Assembly (NCBI RefSeq): GCF_947623445.1 | Contig: NC_135247.1 | Coordinates: 932,501 to 996,500, forward strand | From: Clavelina lepadiformis | Taxonomy: Eukaryota; Chordata; Ascidiacea; Aplousobranchia; Clavelinidae | Reading direction: 5' to 3' | DNA length: 64,000 nucleotides | Shown: piece by piece, positions 37,298-49,154 of the stretch | Layout: each line of letters begins with the position of its first letter | How positions within the stretch are numbered: the first letter of the stretch is position 1 | Made by a program: the position numbers and the translations under genes | Notes under the pieces: model-generated | What the model saw: the letters and a program-made list of their open reading frames with translations, nothing else | What the model was told of the DNA's origin: nothing | The model's database searches: none

Positions 37298-38879
37298 TCA
37301 TTTTTCTACTCTTCTCAAGTTAATTTCACATTTTTTAATATCATCCATTTTCCCTTCAGGACTCAAATAATCTGTGGCGTGTTCGTAAGCATCTATCGCG
37401 AACTGGTAATATCTCGCTGCATCTTCTAATCGCGATCTGCACTCGTACGTAGTACCAATGTTGTTGAAAAGATGGCCGACTACTCGGTATTCTTTAAAGT
37501 TTTCGCCGAAACACTGCCGCATAGAATGAATCGCTTCTAGTACTGTTTGCGATTGGCTGATGTAGTCTTTGACGAGGGCTTGACACAATTCGATTCGGTG
37601 TGCGCACCAGGTGGCGTACAAGCATCGTTGCTGCTCTGTGGCGCGATCAGTGGTTAAAATCATATCCTTCATCTCACGAATCATAGGAATGAGCTGGTGT
37701 TCGGCCAGAGAATGGACGCTCAGTCCCGCTTTCAACATCGCTCGGATCGATTTCTTCTGTTCCCCTACACAGAGCGCTATCTTATTTACAGCTCGACCGG
37801 GATTTGAACTGAATTTGTAGAAAGCAGCAGCGACGAAGTAGAACAATATCGCGTCAAGGAATTTATTCAATTGCTGAAGTTGATCGGCGAAGTCTTTAAT
37901 TTCATCCGCATCCACTTCCATATTTTCTCTCATCAATCTTATCATTGTTTGTCGGATCTCTGCGGCTTGCTCAGACCTTCCAGTCAAGAACAGGATCTGA
38001 TGATAATCTTTCAAAAGATTCGCCTCGCTTCCCACTAAACCAGACAGCTGCTGCTTGTGCATGACGTCATAGGCTCCTTCATAATTGTTTGCTTTCATAA
38101 ATTCAACAAATTCTTCCTTTGGATCTACAAAAAACAGAAAGTTTTCAAACACTTTCATTGAAACAGTAATCCCTTTGTTTTGTAATAAAATGCAACAAGA
38201 TGGAATAAAATCCGCAGCAAAACATCGTACGACGTCATGATAGGAATAATTACCCCGTAAGTAGAATACTTGATTGAACTTTACTTTTCCACAATCTTTT
38301 GACTTTGATGAAGTGATATCAACGGAAGCTTAAAAATTTAAACATATTAATTTCACAAAATATTTTCAACAATTTTGGTGAAAAGTTTTATTGCCTTTAC
38401 GTGATGCGTAGATGCTTAATGACACGTCACCATTTTTTACAAGTCATTTGCATTTCTGAGAATTTCAAAATTTAAAATTTTTACAACAAACCTTCACTGA
38501 TAGTTACGTCAGGCGTGATTGACGTCATCTCAGATAAACCTGCTGAAAATATATTTACTAAATGACGCCTTAATATAAGCCACACCACATTAACTTGTGT
38601 CCATCCAGAAATGGTAAATTATTTTTCATAAATTCAAACCTAGGGGAAATAAAACTTTTAGGGAATAAAATTTTCATAGTTAGAAAATATGGACAACACT
38701 TACTAGAATGTTCTGCTTGCATTCCAAGTGATCTGTGAAAGGAACAGTCATATTGAAATACGCATTAAACTTAATTAACAGTCATTTAAAACTTCCACAA
38801 TTTACCCAACTAACATATTGTGATGTTCATCAACTGTTCCATTTAACTGCGAATTGATGGGTTGTTCCTCGTTTGCCAT
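37298..38879 (-). CDS. TPR-family gene 1 (most divergent copy)
   Basis: Exons: complement(join(37298..38124, 38254..38328, 38492..38542, 38704..38732, 38815..38879)), encoding 348 aa. Exon 1 (65 nt, MANEEQPINS...) and exon 2 (29 nt) have exactly the lengths seen in the other copies, although the sequence differs. Two phase 1-1 modules follow (51 and 75 nt). The large exon gives an all-helical domain from residue 74 (DPKEEFVEFM), with a recognisable TPR near the C-terminus (LFNNIGTTYECRSRLEDAA). There is no signal peptide or transmembrane segment, so a cytosolic protein is expected. The 75-nt module keeps an ordinary AAG acceptor that the other five copies have lost. It lies head-to-head with gene 2. 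I do not recognise the family beyond TPR-like folding. Confidence 0.85.
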
Positions 38880-39856
38880 TGTTCCGTCACTGTTGTAATT
38901 GCTTTAAAAAGCACTTTTCTTAAAGCTTTTACTGCCACAGAGGACAAGCTGTTTTCAATTCAAAGTAGGTTCTAGAATTTTAAAGAAATATTTCAGTTTA
39001 GCTATGTTGTAAAATTTTTGCAAAACGTCTTCTATTTAAATTGACGACAACTAAAATGAACTGCAGAAGATCATTAAATACAACGCTACCTCGTAAAAAC
39101 CTACAATTGAACTGGCACCTTGCAAGACGTTAGAAAAAGGCGCGGTAAGTAGGAGAACCTCGCGACCAACCGGCGGCAAGACGTGTAAGCTTGACAAGAA
39201 ACCAACACTGCTTGCCGGTCAACAGACACATGAGAGGATAAAAACAATAAACACAATAAAAACGAACAAATGGTGAACAAGTTTGTACTATTCATGGTAT
39301 TGCCAGGTTTTAATTAACAGTATAGATAACCTGACATAAATGAAAAATGAAACAGATAACAAAGCTAATAATTAGAGTCGTATAATCAAGTCATAAAATT
39401 CGAGTTGCAAGTCAAGTCAAGTGTAAGAAACCACATTTTAATGTGTTTAGAGAAAGCAAAACAGAAATTTCTTCAAGTTATGACGAAATTTAATATGACA
39501 GAAATGTTGTTGACAAAATTTAATCAACAAAACCTAAGACAAGTCATTTGAGTAATTTCTTAGAAAGAAAGTAGGGTACATTTATGATGGATGTTTGTTA
39601 ACACAAAGATGCTTTGTTAAGTTTGTTTGTAGGTGACGTCCTATGGAGGTAAATATATTAAATTACTACAATTTACAACTAATTGTTTGTTCTGTGTCTG
39701 TCTTTATTTATCAATATTTTCGTCCAAGACTGTTGTCCCATGTCTATATATTGATAAAACTTTAAACACCTTCAATAAAGTTTTGTTTGATACTTCTTTC
39801 GATCTCTTAAAATTGTGCCAGATATTTAGTGGTGGACAATGATGGTTTTCTACTGC
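38880..39856. other. Divergent region between TPR genes 1 and 2
   Basis: About 1 kb between two head-to-head genes, probably holding both promoters. The conserved leader block of gene 2 begins at about 39857. No equivalent block was found next to gene 1. Confidence 0.4.
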
Positions 39857-39980
39857 TTCAAGCTTCTTCGTTGTGCCGCCAGCTGCTCCCGCTGATTAAT
39901 TATTTGCGTCCACAGTCGCGTTTCTTACCAACATTTGAACACCTTGTGCAGTGGCAGTTGAGAAATAAGTGCTGGCAAGA
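39857..39980 (+). other. Conserved non-coding leader block of TPR gene 2
   Basis: Block containing GTTGTGCCGCCAGCTGCTCC and GATTAATTATTTGCG, found about 230-370 bases upstream of the ATG in genes 2-6. It is open in one frame here, but the same frame has stops in the gene 5 copy, so it is unlikely to be coding. Most likely it is a 5' UTR exon or promoter element. A plausible acceptor for splicing into the ATG exon is CAACAG at 40196-40201. Confidence 0.5.
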
Positions 39981-40211
39981 GAACAGGTTTTTGAATGATT
40001 TCCTTTCATTTACTTCGGTTAATGAAAACTTAAACATAGGAAATGTTCCAAAAATTTAACACAGAATGACACCAAGGAGTTAATATGATTCATGTTCTAA
40101 ACAAGGTCTTGCAAATTATATTTTTTCTTTAAATAAGGGAGGTGCTGTGATTTGGGCAGCAAAACGTTTTTTGAAAGTTATTCACAAAACATTTGCAACA
40201 GTGACATCACT

Positions 40212-43200
40212 ATGGCAGACGACAAACAAAAAACCAACTCGCCTCGGAAATTTGTCTGCGATCAACTAGACAAAATGTAAGTTGGAAAGTTTGAGAAATT
40301 TATTTTTTACGCAAAACAATTCTTTTATTTTAGTACGTTGCAAACACGATTCTCTTTATTCAGAACAAAGAGCTTGCGAGCGCCACCTGCTGGTAAGTCT
40401 TATTTATGCTTAAATAAAAAAGTCTTTAAACGACGCAAACAATAACTTACAGTTCCAGTCTAATCCGGACTGTCATGATGACAATAGTTTAACATTTTAT
40501 GGAAAGACAAAGATTGCCAATTCTATGTTTGAAACGTGTTTTACTGAATTTGTTTAGACATGCTCAAACCTTGGCATGAGCAACCAAGTGTATCGGGGCT
40601 GACGTCATCCATGCGTAAAGTAAATGTCAGTGGAGGTTTGTAAGAAAGTTGAAAGTTGAAAATTAAAGCAATTATATCCTGAAGAACGTGATTGCCGTGG
40701 TGCTAAGAGTGCATAACTTCATAACCTCAATAAAACCGACATCATCGGCCCAAATCTCTCAATTCTAAAAACGTTATTTTTGTTTTCCAGAGAGCTCAAA
40801 AGGAGCAATCGGACTGACGCCACCAGCGACACGAAGTCTTACCAAGGTCACGTTTAGTGATGTTGTCAGTGTAAAAAGTATAAATAATGAAGAAGTAAAA
40901 AGTGAAGAAAAAGTAAAAGTTAGTGATACTGTCAATGTAAAAAGTAAGTACTTCAACTACGTGACGCTAAATGTTTAAAACCACTGTTCGGTGCTTGAAC
41001 TGAAAGTTTTGTTACTAAGTTAATTATCAAACCTGTTAAATGTAGTTTTACATTTTGAGGAAAGACACTGATGGCTTGTTCTATGCTTAAAGCGGTTTTT
41101 ATTGATGTTGTTTAGAAGCAATCAAACGACGTCATGAGCAAATAACAACCAGCCAACAATCGTTTCAGAATCAATCGGAGATGATGTCACCGAATCGTGA
41201 AGAAAACGTCAGTATAGGTTTGTTGCATAACGAAGTTGGAAAGTTACAATAATAATATTATGAAGGTCGTGTTTAAAGTTGCGTTAAGTTGGTATCTTCA
41301 AACAACTTGATGTTTGCACTAAAATTACTGATATAATAAAATAAATAATAATAAAATTAGTATTTTCTTTTCAAAATATTTACAAACTGCATTTGGATTG
41401 ACGTCACCAGTGCCAAGAGGTCGTTACAAGCTCAAGTTTAGCGAAGTTTTCACTGTATATGGTGAGATCGAAACATCATGTAGCGCTATAGACAGGGTTG
41501 CCATCAGTCTCAACTCAAAAATAAGGACGACTAGAAAACGAACGAGGAATACCACCTTAAACAGTGTACAACAAGAGAAAGCAACCAATGTTCCTAAAAA
41601 AAACAAAAAAAAAAAACAAGACACTATCTGCATGTTCATAATTTTGGTATCTCTTTGGTACAAAATGGTATCGTAAAGGTGACAAAATGCCCAAATAAGG
41701 ACAAAAGTGCCCACCTCCGCCCTAAAAATAAGGACGAAAGTGAAAATAAGGACATTTCTTAGAAAAAAGGACAAACATATTTTCTAAGACACGGACCTTT
41801 AAAATAAGGACAAATCTTAGAAATAAGGACGGTATGGCAACCCTGGCTATAAACCTGCAAGCTCATTCACATAATTGTGTAACTAATAAATAATGTGTAA
41901 ATAATTTGTGTAACACATTTATGAACTGTTTGTAATTTTTTGGCAAAACTAATAAGCTTAGATTTAAATTGAAGTTTTGGAAAAAAATACTTGAGCTAAG
42001 ATTGTACATTTTGACGAAGCAAATGTTTGCGTTCTGGTTAAATTAAATTAGTTCAGATTAAATTTAAATAACAAATTGAATGACTCAGCAAACGGTGATA
42101 ATGTGTACATTTGACCACATCTGATTTACAACAACCTAAACTTTCTCATTAATGATAATTTGAAGATGATAAAACAATTAATTTTCTCACAAAATCACCT
42201 GTAGGTGCATTTCTTTGAACATTCACTTCTTTTCAAGACTTTAAACGACCCGCGCCATTTTGACGCAATTAAATTCTTCATTTATTTATTGTTCTAAATG
42301 TTTCGGTTTATAAAAATACGACTTAGGTTCTTTATAACATAAAACAAAAATTATCAATTAAATACTATAATAACAGCACAGCCCATATGTTGGTTTAACA
42401 CTTTTTATTTAAACTTAGCTGTACAAGGTTATTTGTTACCAAAGACGACCTTTCTATTACAAGAATCTTCGTTAAAATTTATCTCATTTACAGATCCAAA
42501 AGAGAAATATGTCACGTTTATGAAGAATCTCAATTTTGACCACGCCTATGAAGTTTTGCGGAAGCAACATATTTCCGGTTCTGTGGGACTAAAAGCGAAT
42601 CATTTGAAAAATTTTCACGAAATTCTCCTTATAAATAGGAAACCTGAGCCAGCTGCCAATATCCGACAAACTCTGATAAAATTGATTAAAGAAAAAATGG
42701 AAGTGGTTCCAGATGAAATTATAAAGTTCGCCGAAAAACTTGTGGAATCGAGAAAGTTTCTTGATGCGATGTTGTTCTACTTCATCGCTGCTGACTTCTT
42801 CAGATCCACTTTAACTTCCTTCGAAAGGTTAAAACATTTAGATCTTTGTCTCTTTAAGATGGCGCAATGCATGGGCATGCTTTTGAAGACGGAAACAAAA
42901 TCCCTGGAGATAATGAGAAAATCCTTATCTGCAACGTTGATGGCGATAAGGAATCTAAAACATTGCATTAGGTGTTATCTCATTCCTATGGCTGTTGAAA
43001 TAAAAGGTATGATTCAATCCACGGAAGGCGCCACAGAGCAACAGCTATGTTTGTTCGAAGCCTGGTGCGCACATCGCATCGAATTTTGTCATGGTCTTGT
43101 CGACAATAATGTCCATCAGGAGCGAATAATATTGGAAGCGATTAATGCGCTGAAGAAGTGTTTCGGCAGCAATGCACAAGATTACTATATACTCGGCATC

Positions 43201-43386
43201 CTATTTGACAACCTTGGTCATACATACTTCTGTACGAGACAATTTATACCTGCAACGAAGTATTACCAACTTGCGGTGAATGCTTACATAAAAGCCAAAG
43301 ATTATTCGAATCCTGAGACCCAAGCTACAGATATTGAGATGGCTGCAAAATACATGAAGGAAGCCCAAAATAGAAGTCTTTACTGA
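40212..43386 (+). CDS. TPR-family gene 2 (inverted copy with extra modules)
   Basis: Exons: join(40212..40276, 40364..40392, 40558..40635, 40791..40943, 41116..41217, 41411..41461, 42494..43386), encoding 456 aa. This is the only plus-strand member and the one with most modules. After the 65- and 29-nt exons come phase 1-1 exons of 78, 153, 102 and 51 nt. The 153-nt exon (IGLTPPATRSL, then KVTFSDVVSV) and the 51-nt exon (RYKLKFSEVFTVYG) are clearly related, so modules multiplied by exon duplication. The large exon starts at residue 160 (DPKEKYVTFM) and ends in a TPR-like segment (LFDNLGHTYFCTRQF). A hAT MITE sits in the last intron. The poly(A) signal is at 43828-43833. It is probably a cytosolic scaffold or effector. 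Function unknown. Confidence 0.85.
41493..41845. mobile_element. hAT-type MITE in the last intron of TPR gene 2
   Basis: 353-bp element with TIRs CAGGGTTGCCATCAGTCT and, inverted, GGTATGGCAACCCTG. Flanking octamers GCTATAGA and GCTATAAA differ at one base. AAGGAC motifs repeat inside and there is an internal poly-A tract. It lies about 30 bases past the donor of the 51-nt exon. A related element in inverse orientation is at 57725-57994. Confidence 0.85.
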
Positions 43387-43827
43387 TCTGCTCCGTATTG
43401 TTACGAATTATTGCTACTATCACATTTCTTTGTTATTATTAATTACCTTACTATTCATAGATTTGTTGTTATTGCAGTTCGGTTGTTTTGGTTTAAGATT
43501 CTTTTGTCTAAAGATATTTTTTCGAAAAATGATTAGGAGTAATTATACGTAAATGTACCAGTTTTTTCGAAATGCTTAAATGTGTATATTTTTGTTACCA
43601 AACATTTTCCTTTCTTTATAGAGAATTAAACGGTATTTTGAAACCAGTTTGAAGATTGGGCATTTACTTTACTGCTTGACTAATAACCTGATGTATATCT
43701 ACTTTCATGATCACCTGTGCTTGTATATTGATAGATGCTTATAGCTTGCGTTTGATGTTTATGTTTATACGTTAACTATGTATACGACACTTATGTATGC
43801 TTTAATTTTGATTGTGTGCTCCACTTA

Positions 43828-43833
43828 AATAAA
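43828..43833 (+). terminator. Polyadenylation signal of TPR gene 2
   Basis: AATAAA about 440 bases after the stop. It lies in a conserved 3' block whose counterparts carry AATAAA downstream of genes 4, 5 and 6. Confidence 0.5.
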
Positions 43834-43934
43834 AGTCTAAAATAAACCACGTTTGAATGCAAATGTCTAAGTGCAATTAGCTTAATAGAAATATGTTTAA
43901 CAGCATAAGTATAACAGCGGTACGCCTGTTAATT

Positions 43935-44238
43935 AATTCTTAATACTAATTTTAGCCTCTGTTGATCTTTTTTAATCTAGAAATGTCAATTAAAGTTGCA
44001 AGCGATTAACATCACATATGTTTTGACCTGGAGTAACCTTTACCGGGGGCACAATAGAGACAAACATTTCATTTGCAGCAGCATCTTTTATAAAAACACA
44101 ACCGGTGTCGAGTACCGGCAAAGTACCGAACTACGTTTTTAAACTAGTACCGAATACCGAAACCGTCGGTACATTCTTTGCCAAGTACCGTTACCGTCAC
44201 CAACGGTACTTTCAAAGTACAGGCTGCTCATCTCTGTT
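43935..44238. repeat. Dispersed repeat with GTACCG motifs (copy 1)
   Basis: About 300 bp shared with 56860-57168 in the same orientation: TTTTAGCCTCTGTTGATC, then ATGTTTTGACCTGGAGTAAC, then many GTACCG/ATACCG units, ending near CTGCTCATCTCTG. The right end resembles a hAT TIR read inward (CAGAGATGAGCAG). A matching left TIR was not found. Confidence 0.6.
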
Positions 44239-44270
44239 GTTATATGTTAACGTGCATAACGTATAAGCAT

Positions 44271-44303
<33 letters not shown>
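44271..44303. repeat. GCA trinucleotide microsatellite
   Basis: Eleven uninterrupted GCA units in intergenic DNA between TPR genes 2 and 3. Confidence 0.95.
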
Positions 44304-44304
<1 letters not shown>

Positions 44305-44688
44305 ATATGACTTGAATGTACTGTATATAGTTTTTCATTATAATGGGGTCACCATAGCAATCAACAAAAATCTTAATTGACTTCATTCAAATTTTGTTTT
44401 GTTCTTTGTGTCATGTCAACGCAAATTAGATTTGAATAAGTTGTGTTGCAAACAATTATGACCTTTGAATGGGTCCCGGGAGCACTGAGATGCAATAAAC
44501 TGAGCTGAAAAAGTATGATTTGACCCTTTAACGTCTTGCATTTGGCATAAATATCAAAACATTATGCAGTTTCACCTAGTAAGCTAAATTCGAATTTCTA
44601 TTTCAATATTTTTAGTGTGAAAGTGTTTATCAAATACAGTCAATTTTTTATCAATTTGTGTTACCCAAACTCAATAGTAATATATTCA

Positions 44689-44694
44689 TTTATT
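44689..44694 (-). terminator. Candidate polyadenylation signal of TPR gene 3
   Basis: AATAAA on the minus strand, about 260 bases past the gene 3 stop. Less well supported than those of genes 4-6. Confidence 0.3.
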
Positions 44695-44950
44695 TCGAAA
44701 CAAATCAAATCAAAAAATTATTAACAAACAACAAATACTTTGACAAGGACATTTACAGCTCTTTTTAGGTCAATCTGGTTTTGGGTCTCTGCATTACTTA
44801 AACCCAAATTTCTTTCAGCAACTAGAATTACTGCAATATTACAACGTATTAAATAATAATAATACCAATTGTTACACGAATGGTAACAACGACTATAATA
44901 ATGTAATTATTAATAATAATAAAGTAATGTATAGCATGTTACGTAACAGA

Positions 44951-47455
44951 TCAGTTTGTCATAGTTTTTACATGTTTCAAGTTTTTTTCAGCCTTCTCAA
45001 TGCTTCGAACGACGTTTTCAATACTCACATAAATCTTACAATGCTTGTAAGCATCGATCGCCTGGTTGTAATACATCGCTGCAGAATCATATTGGTGCAT
45101 GCACTCGTATGTATTACCAAGGTTGTTAAGTAGATGGCCGACTACTTGGTAGTCTTCAGACTGTGGACCAAAACACACGCTCATTGCCTGGATCGCATCC
45201 CGTATGGTTCGTTCTCGGCCGGTTTGATCTCCGATAAATCCCTGGCAATACTCGATGCGATGGGCACACAATGTACCATACAAACATTTTTTGTATTTTG
45301 TTTCGTCGTCAATTTTCAGGATCATTTTCTTTAATTCAAAAAGCATGGGAATGAGCTGGTATTTGATCAAACATCTAAGATTGCTTTCCGCTATCAACTT
45401 AGTAAGGCAAGATTTGTTCATACTCTGTATATCTTCAGTTTTCAGTTGCCAAAACATTGTGATAGACTGTGCCAACTGAAATACGCAGTGATCTATCTTT
45501 GTTAACATTTTGTCTGTCAAATGTCTATGTCTGTAAAATACCGCAGCAATGTAGCAGAACAACATCGCATCGAAGAATTTCCTCGAATTTTGAAGTTGTC
45601 GGGCGAATTCTATGATTTCGTCTTGATCAGCTTCTATGCTTTCTACCATCAAATCCGCCATCGTTTCTCGGGTTTTGGCAGCTAGCTCAGATTTTCCAGT
45701 TAAAAGAAGGATTTCGTGATAACGTTTCAAATAATTCACATGAAGTCCAACAGGACCCCAAGTCTGTTGCATCAGTAAAATGTCATAAGCGTGCCTAAAA
45801 TTGCGTTTCTTCAAAACGTTGACATAATCCTCTTTTAGATCTAAAAGTATACAATGGATAAACATTGCCTTGTTGCAAGGAAATGAAGTTGCATGTGGTA
45901 ACATATGCACAGAGGTGTTGAACCATCCTTTGCAATTATGAAATCATTATAGCATTTTATTGACAAATTGAGGCGTCATAAAAGTGGGAAGAAAAAACCA
46001 TAGAAAATTTTATCAGCTGTTAAAAAAAATGTTTATCTGCTGCTGAGCAGTTGCAGATTTATTTCAGTTTATTTTCAGCTAAAAATCAAAGGAATAAGAA
46101 TTGACTGTATTAAAGTTTGTTACGTGTCAATTTAGCTCCGAGTCGTGTTTTGTACTTCCATGTGTTTTGCAGCAGTTTGCTGTTTTGGTTTCCACTTATC
46201 CACGTTTGCAAAGAAATGAAAAACAGATAAAATCTACTTTAACCCGAGAAAAAACGGGATTTTATACAAAACACACAAAAACATAAAAAGCTAAAAAATG
46301 ACAACATTAATAATGTGGTAATATATCTAAGCTCATTTCATTTGTAATTCATGAAATAACTGAGCAGGAAACTCATAAACTCATGGAGGGCGACTATTTT
46401 AGCGTCAGTAGATTGCGGTAATAAGGACCAACTAAGAACGATTCTATGAAAAAATATTTTCAATTCTCTTATACAGCAGAGTGTAGTGAGCATGTCTTTA
46501 AAAAATTTTGATATGTTTGACACCATGTTGGCAACAAAAATGGAGCAAAAATTCTTATCAAGGCAAACAACGCAACAATAACGTGTGTTTTACAAATTAT
46601 TTCACTCTATTTTTACTATTATTTCACAATTATTTCATTATTTTACTCGTTCCAAACTAAACTTGGTCATCACCTTATTAATATGCTCTTTTTTGTGAAT
46701 TACCTTGTAGGTCTATATCGTTACATGGTATTTCGATCTTACACGTTTGTTAAAACCTACACGATGACATATAATAGGAGCACTTACCATATACAGTAAA
46801 AACTTCGCTAAAGTTGATCGTGTTATGACCTCTTGGCACTGGTGACGTCAATCCAAATGCAGTTTGTAAATATTTTGAAAAACAATTTTTTGTTAATATT
46901 ACTCTTTAAATTCTATTACTCAGCAACTTTAGTGCAAATATCAATTTGCTTGAAGATACGAACTTAATGCAACGTTAACCACGTACGGTATCCATCATTT
47001 TATCATTGTAACTTTACAAATGTTACAACAAACCTTCACTAAGGTTAATGGGAGGCATGGATGACGTCAGACCCGATACACTTGGTTCTTCATGACAAGG
47101 TTTGAGCATGTCTAAACAAATTCAGTAAAACACGTTTCAAACATAGAATTAGCAATCGTTTTCTTTCCTTAAACTGTAAAACTATTTTCATCATGATAGT
47201 CCGGCTTAGACTGGAACTATAAGTTCTTGTTTGCGTCGTTTGAGGATTTTTTATTTAAACATAAATAAAACTTACCAGCAGGTGGTACTCGCACATTCTT
47301 TGATCTGAATAAAGAGAATCATGTTTGAAACGTACTAAATCAAAGAATTGTTTTGTTTAGAAAACATCTTTCTCAAACTTTCCAACTTACTTCTTGTTTG
47401 GTTCAAGCCAGACAATTTTCCGCGATGTGTTCGTTTTTTGTTTGTCGTCTGCCAT
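44951..47455 (-). CDS. TPR-family gene 3
   Basis: Exons: complement(join(44951..45840, 46788..46838, 47034..47111, 47276..47304, 47391..47455)), encoding 370 aa. It starts MADDKQKTNTSRKIVWLE. The 29-nt exon is preferred over a longer version starting further 5', because here the longer version contains an in-frame TGA. Modules are 78 and 51 nt (HEEPSVSGLTSSM; NFSEVFTVYG). The helical domain begins at residue 75 (DLKEDYVNVLKKRNFRHAYD) and includes a C-terminal TPR (LLNNLGNTYECMHQYDSAA). A stretch of about 80 bases around that TPR is essentially identical to gene 5, although the rest of the exon is clearly diverged. No signal peptide. Function unknown. Confidence 0.85.
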
Positions 47456-47802
47456 AGTGATGTCACTGTTGCAACTGTCTTGTAAACAATTTTCAGAAGA
47501 ACTTTACTACCCAATAACAGTGTTCTCACATACTGCATAGGCAAAATATAATTCTCAAGATTATGTTAAAGCATCGCTTCATCACACAAACATCATATTA
47601 ATTCCTTGTTATTACTTTGTTTTAAATTTTTGAAACATTTCCTACGTGTAAGTTGTCATTAACCGAAGTAAATGAAAGGAAATCATTCAAAAACCTGTTC
47701 TCTTGCCAGAACTTATTTTTCAACTGCCACTGTACAGAATGCAAAAAATACAAAAAAATCAAACGAAATCACATAAAAACCTTCTCTCCTACCAACACTT
47801 AC

Positions 47803-47910
47803 TTGTGAACTGCCACTGTACAAGGTGTTCAAATGTTTGTAAGAAACGCGATTTAGGACGCAAATAATTAATCAGCGGGAACAGCTGGCGGCACAACGAA
47901 GAAGCTTGAA
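47803..47910 (-). other. Conserved leader block of TPR gene 3
   Basis: Counterpart of the block upstream of gene 2. It ends at a canonical donor, CACAA/GTAAGTG, which supports a spliced 5' UTR exon rather than a promoter box alone. Confidence 0.5.
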
Positions 47911-47970
47911 TTAGTGAAACACCGTGAAATGAAATGGAGGTTTTGAAAACCGGTAATGACCACGAAGACA

Positions 47971-48700
47971 ACATCTAGCATAATACAAACAAACAGAGAA
48001 ATTTTCAAAGTATTAAATATAAACAAAACGTAAAAAGATTCAAACGAAAATTTATTGGACTTATATATAAAATAGTATTAATATTTAAAAGTGGGTCAAC
48101 CGCCTTCGACGAAAATATTGGTGAATAATAACAAAAACAAAATAACCAAATAGAGAAAGGAACAAAAATGCAAGTTTGAAGTAATTTATACTTTTTGCCC
48201 GCAAACGATCTTACCTTAGAAAAGAATGTAATAAACAAAAAAATGTTACAATCTAATTAACAAATAAAAGTATTTGTGGAAAATTTCCGCATATCATTGA
48301 CATGTCGATATATCGCTTGCGTAATATTCAAATGCATGCAATGAACTTGTTTACATTAAAAATATGGAAATAGAAATCACAATTCAGCGTATTTCAACAA
48401 CATGTAGCTTTAAAATGTTTTACTGCTAGTGCCAATTCCAAGACTTTGAAGGGTCAAATCGTGCTTCTTCAACTAGGTTTGTTGCATCACAGAGCTTCCG
48501 GGACACATTCAAAATCCATAATAAAAGCCATAACGTTTTTTCTACCTAAAGTCATACTTGTAATTACAAGTTTGTGATACGTTGTATGCGTCAACATATA
48601 GCCGTAATATCCTGTGGGCTATTATCTGATACATGTTATACTGTCGTTATAAGTGTGCTGCTACACATATTAAGTAAATTGCACTTAGACATTCAATTCA
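47971..48700. other. Intergenic spacer of the TPR array (genes 3/4)
   Basis: Array spacer. It includes a GGGTCAAAT...GCATCACAGAGCTTCCGGGA block that recurs upstream of genes 4, 5 and 6 (about 53.02, 57.52 and 61.69 kb) and, inverted, near 44.47 kb, as part of the duplicated unit. Confidence 0.5.
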
Positions 48701-48705
48701 AATGA

Positions 48706-48711
48706 TTTATT
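48706..48711 (-). terminator. Polyadenylation signal of TPR gene 4
   Basis: AATAAA on the minus strand within the conserved 3' block, about 445 bases past the stop. Confidence 0.5.
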
Positions 48712-49154
48712 TCAGCGGAGCACAAGCTCTATACAAACACAAGAAAAGCATTCACGAGTGTCGTATATATAGTCAACGCATAAACATAAACATCAAACAC
48801 AGTTATAAGCATCGAGTTGTATTACAAGAACAGGTGATGATAAAACCAGATGCATTCAGTGATCAAGTAGAACAAAAACAGCAAATGTCGAATATTTAAA
48901 CTGGTTTCCAAATACTCTTTTATTCTGCACAAACTTGTTAGACACAAAAATTTCTTGGCGAAAAAAATATACACATTTAAATTTTGACGAAATCGATAAA
49001 TTTAAATCGTCATTTTGGGAAACATGAAACCTTTGACAAAAAAAAATTAAACTAAAACATTTTCATCCAAATGAAAGAATAAGAATTTCTCGATGTATAA
49101 GTGGCAATAATAATAACAACAATAGTTTAATTAATGATATTAATACGTAACAGA

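Noticed and set aside
39829-40059. Open frame over the conserved leader block of TPR gene 2, recurring upstream of genes 3, 4 and 6
   Set aside because: The same frame is stopped in the gene 5 copy, the starts are not shared, and several copies end at a splice donor, so a non-coding leader fits better.
40334-40363. Longer version of the 29-nt exon of TPR gene 2
   Set aside because: In gene 3 the equivalent extension has an in-frame TGA and in genes 4-6 the upstream AG is missing. Gene 1 also has exactly 29 nt.
41398-41774. Two opposing open frames near the 51-nt module of TPR gene 2
   Set aside because: They run across the exon, its intron and the hAT MITE; only the 51-nt exon is supported.
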